DNA of 8,941 nt from an uncultured Planctomycetaceae bacterium (lineage in GTDB: Bacteria > Planctomycetota > Planctomycetia > Pirellulales > JACPPG01). The notes beneath the pieces are model-generated. The model made no database searches and was not told where the DNA came from. It saw nothing but the letters and a program-made list of their open reading frames with translations. The translations under genes were made by a program, and so were the position numbers. The stretch is from assembly GCA_945957305.1 (NCBI GenBank), contig CAMFLN010000076.1, positions 1-8,941 of the forward strand. Direction: 5' to 3'. Shown in pieces: positions 7,734-8,941 of the stretch. The stretch's first letter is position 1. Each line of letters begins with the position of its first letter.

Positions 7734-8384
7734 TCACCGACTTTCCCCGGGCGTTTCGTGTGACTCATTTTCGTCGGTTGACCCTTGCTCTTTTTGCAAG
7801 ATCTCCTGAAGTTCGAATTTTCGCGGCGATACTTGCGAGATCTCGACGGGCGAGAAGTCCTCTACTAGCCGTTTACCATGGCTTACTTCTTGATTCCAAT
7901 TCGCGAAAAACTCGCGCCACACCGGTGCGACGCCTGTTCTGTGGAAGATCGTCATCGATTCCAGGTCAGCGCGCATGAAGTTCGAGTACTCCGAAGTCAG
8001 TCCCGCGAAACCTAGCTCTTGCAATAGCCAGGTTGCGAACTGCGAAGACTCGATTTCGAAAGCCTGATATTGCGCCAGGGCCCGCTCGAATCGTGGCCCC
8101 TCGGGCGCCGACTTTGCGGCCCGAAGTTCCTGAAACATCGAGGAGACCGAATCGTCGACGAACCAGATTAGGGCACTGCCCACAGCGTGTGCCAGGTAAA
8201 ACACCCGCTCGGCGAGGGGATACGAGGGATCGAGAATAAACGACTCGCCGTCGAATTTCCCCACATGGCTCGGCTCGAGTGGCTGCTGAAAAACCTGCAT
8301 CTGGTGTCCCTTAGCCCAGTCGCAGATCGCGCGAAAAGCCCGGACGTAGATGCCCTCCAGCTCGTTATGCTGTTTTGCGGTCAT
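7734..8384 (-). CDS. Protein resembling ImmA/IrrE (M78) metallopeptidase with degenerate zinc motif
   Basis: This 216-residue protein is probably cytoplasmic, with no signal or membrane helix. Residues about 45-125 resemble the core of the M78 (ImmA/IrrE, DUF955) fold: a strand with FILDPSY, then AERVFYLAHAVGS (58-70) where family members have the zinc helix with HExxH, and later FEIESSQFATWLL (109-121), which matches the ExxAxxFAxxLL helix carrying the third ligand, here perhaps Glu112. Here HExxH reads HAVGS (66-70), so the catalytic Glu and second His are missing and peptidase activity is unlikely. The C-terminal tail (about 165-216) is charged and probably disordered. No helix-turn-helix is present. 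I chose ATG 8384 because the frame upstream of it runs across the divergent rhodanese and lacks family-like sequence; its ribosome-binding site is poor. The family assignment is tentative: the protein may be a planctomycete-specific hypothetical. Its role is unknown. Confidence 0.75.
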   Translation of the reverse strand: MTAKQHNELEGIYVRAFRAICDWAKGHQMQVFQQPLEPSHVGKFDGESFILDPSYPLAERVFYLAHAVGSALIWFVDDSVSSMFQELRAAKSAPEGPRFERALAQYQAFEIESSQFATWLLQELGFAGLTSEYSNFMRADLESMTIFHRTGVAPVWREFFANWNQEVSHGKRLVEDFSPVEISQVSPRKFELQEILQKEQGSTDENESHETPGESR

Positions 8385-8415
8385 TTTGCGCTCACAGTGG
8401 CCGTTTTGATTCCGC

Positions 8416-8432
8416 CTGGCACGACGTGCCGG
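8416..8432. repeat. Inverted repeat in the divergent M78-like/rhodanese spacer
   Basis: GGCAC (8418-8422) and GTGCC (8426-8430) are perfect inverted copies around GAC. The stem extends by one wobble pair and one C-G pair to 8416-8432. It lies 31 bases from the minus-strand start codon and about 60 bases before the candidate -10 of the rhodanese. It could be an operator for a dimeric regulator or a leader hairpin in the minus-strand mRNA. A chance match is also possible in GC-rich DNA. Confidence 0.3.
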
Positions 8433-8492
8433 ATCTGGCGGCAACTTGCCCGCAACGCTAAAAAACGTACGCAAAGCAGGTGCCGTCGCCTT

Positions 8493-8498
8493 TACAAT
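8493..8498 (+). promoter_or_regulatory. Candidate -10 element (TACAAT) for the rhodanese gene
   Basis: TACAAT matches five of six positions of the -10 consensus and lies 51 bases before the ATG at 8550, in the spacer between divergent genes. No good -35 hexamer is found 16-18 bases upstream, so an activator or a weak promoter is possible. Confidence 0.33.
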
Positions 8499-8535
8499 TA
8501 GCGCGGCGAGATGTCGCGGAGTTTGCCGTTCATCG

Positions 8536-8541
8536 AAGGAG
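8536..8541 (+). promoter_or_regulatory. Shine-Dalgarno site that decides the rhodanese start
   Basis: AAGGAG ends eight bases before the ATG at 8550. This near-consensus site at ideal spacing shows that translation begins there. An upstream in-frame start at 8511 would place the ribosome-binding site inside the coding frame. Confidence 0.75.
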
Positions 8542-8549
8542 CTTTCTTT

Positions 8550-8939
8550 ATGGCAGGCACAAGATTTCAAGCGATCGTCCAAGATGCGAAAACCAAAATC
8601 CGTGAAGTCTCGGCCGCAGAGGCCTACGAGTTGCAGGCCCAGGGAGCGACTCTGGTCGACGTCCGCGAAGGCACTGAGTTTTGCAATGGACACGCGACCG
8701 GTGCACAGCATCTCAGCAAGGGCATCCTGGAATTGAAGATCGAAGAGGCGATACCAGACACCAGCAAGCCCATAGTCTGTTATTGCGGCGGAGGAAGCCG
8801 TTCGGCACTCGCCGCTGAGAGCCTACAGCGGATGGGCTATTCACGAGTAGCGTCGTTGGCGGGTGGATTCAAAGCTTGGAAGTCGGCCGGCCTGCCCATT
8901 GAAAATGACGCGAGCTCCGCTGGGACAAGTACCAATTGA
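8550..8939 (+). CDS. Single-domain rhodanese (sulfurtransferase-like protein)
   Basis: This 129-residue cytoplasmic protein has one rhodanese domain. Such enzymes carry sulfur as a persulfide on an active-site cysteine and pass it to cyanide in vitro or to cellular acceptors. VSAAEAYELQ (20-29) begins the fold, LVDVRE (35-40) is the conserved substrate-side strand with Asp37, and GHATGAQHL (47-55) matches the usual GHIPGAxxL. The active loop CGGGSR (79-84) carries the probable catalytic Cys79, followed by S85, and AGGFKAW (104-110) is the standard closing motif. Cys77 two residues before Cys79 could form a disulfide or polysulfide with it. The length is normal for the stand-alone GlpE/PspE-type group, but there is no signal peptide. 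The neighbour is the divergent M78-like gene. The sulfur acceptor is unknown. Confidence 0.93.
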   Translation: MAGTRFQAIVQDAKTKIREVSAAEAYELQAQGATLVDVREGTEFCNGHATGAQHLSKGILELKIEEAIPDTSKPIVCYCGGGSRSALAAESLQRMGYSRVASLAGGFKAWKSAGLPIENDASSAGTSTN

Positions 8940-8941
8940 CC

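Noticed and set aside
7673..7978. Plus-strand frame beginning MPRKKRLPI
   Set aside because: Most of it overlaps the 3' end of the M78-like gene in antisense, it is arginine-rich in the way antisense frames often are, and it has no ribosome-binding site.
7734..8711. 325-residue version of the M78-like protein starting at 8711
   Set aside because: The extra 109 residues overlap the coding region of the divergent rhodanese and look like antisense translation. The natural start is the ATG at 8384.
8511..8939. 142-residue rhodanese start at 8511
   Set aside because: The near-perfect AAGGAG at 8536-8541 is spaced for the ATG at 8550 and would be inside the coding frame if 8511 were used.
1..8941. 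CRISPR array, tRNA, rRNA, insertion sequence or prophage
   Set aside because: I saw no regularly spaced direct repeats, no cloverleaf or rRNA signature, and no transposase, integrase or phage structural motifs on either strand.

Overview
The window looks like a piece of a moderately GC-rich chromosome from the phylum Planctomycetota, probably a Pirellula-like lineage. The best evidence is the large gene at 1890-5054. It joins an N-terminal 'putative membrane-bound dehydrogenase' beta-propeller, HEAT-like helices and a C-terminal single-heme cytochrome c domain, an architecture known mainly from Planctomycetes and Verrucomicrobia. Short coding tracts, frequent strand switching, a J-domain protein with leucine-rich repeats and a PAS-rich soluble hybrid kinase fit the same group. 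I assigned families by reading motifs, with no database search.

Layout from left to right. The C-terminal tail of an unidentified plus-strand gene (to 136) converges on a minus-strand gene for a small J-domain/leucine-rich-repeat protein (165-857). A 250-base divergent spacer then leads to a plus-strand class I SAM-dependent methyltransferase (1115-1735). The exported heme/propeller protein (1890-5054) follows on the same strand. It converges with a minus-strand soluble hybrid sensor histidine kinase with three PAS domains and a C-terminal receiver (5109-7481). Upstream of the kinase, on the same strand, is a gene for a protein resembling ImmA/IrrE (M78) metallopeptidases but with a broken zinc motif (7734-8384). 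That gene is divergent from a single-domain rhodanese (8550-8939), with a palindrome in the 165-base spacer between them. The window ends two bases after the rhodanese stop.

The seven genes do not form an obvious operon or single pathway. The two closest same-strand pairs have spacers of 154 bases (methyltransferase to heme protein) and 252 bases (M78-like to kinase), so each gene probably has its own promoter. I see no tRNA, rRNA, CRISPR array, insertion sequence or phage gene. This is mostly ordinary planctomycete chromosome with a few proteins of unusual architecture; I did not find a convincing new multi-gene system. The items most worth a second look are the degenerate M78-like protein with its divergent rhodanese, and the J-domain/LRR fusion.
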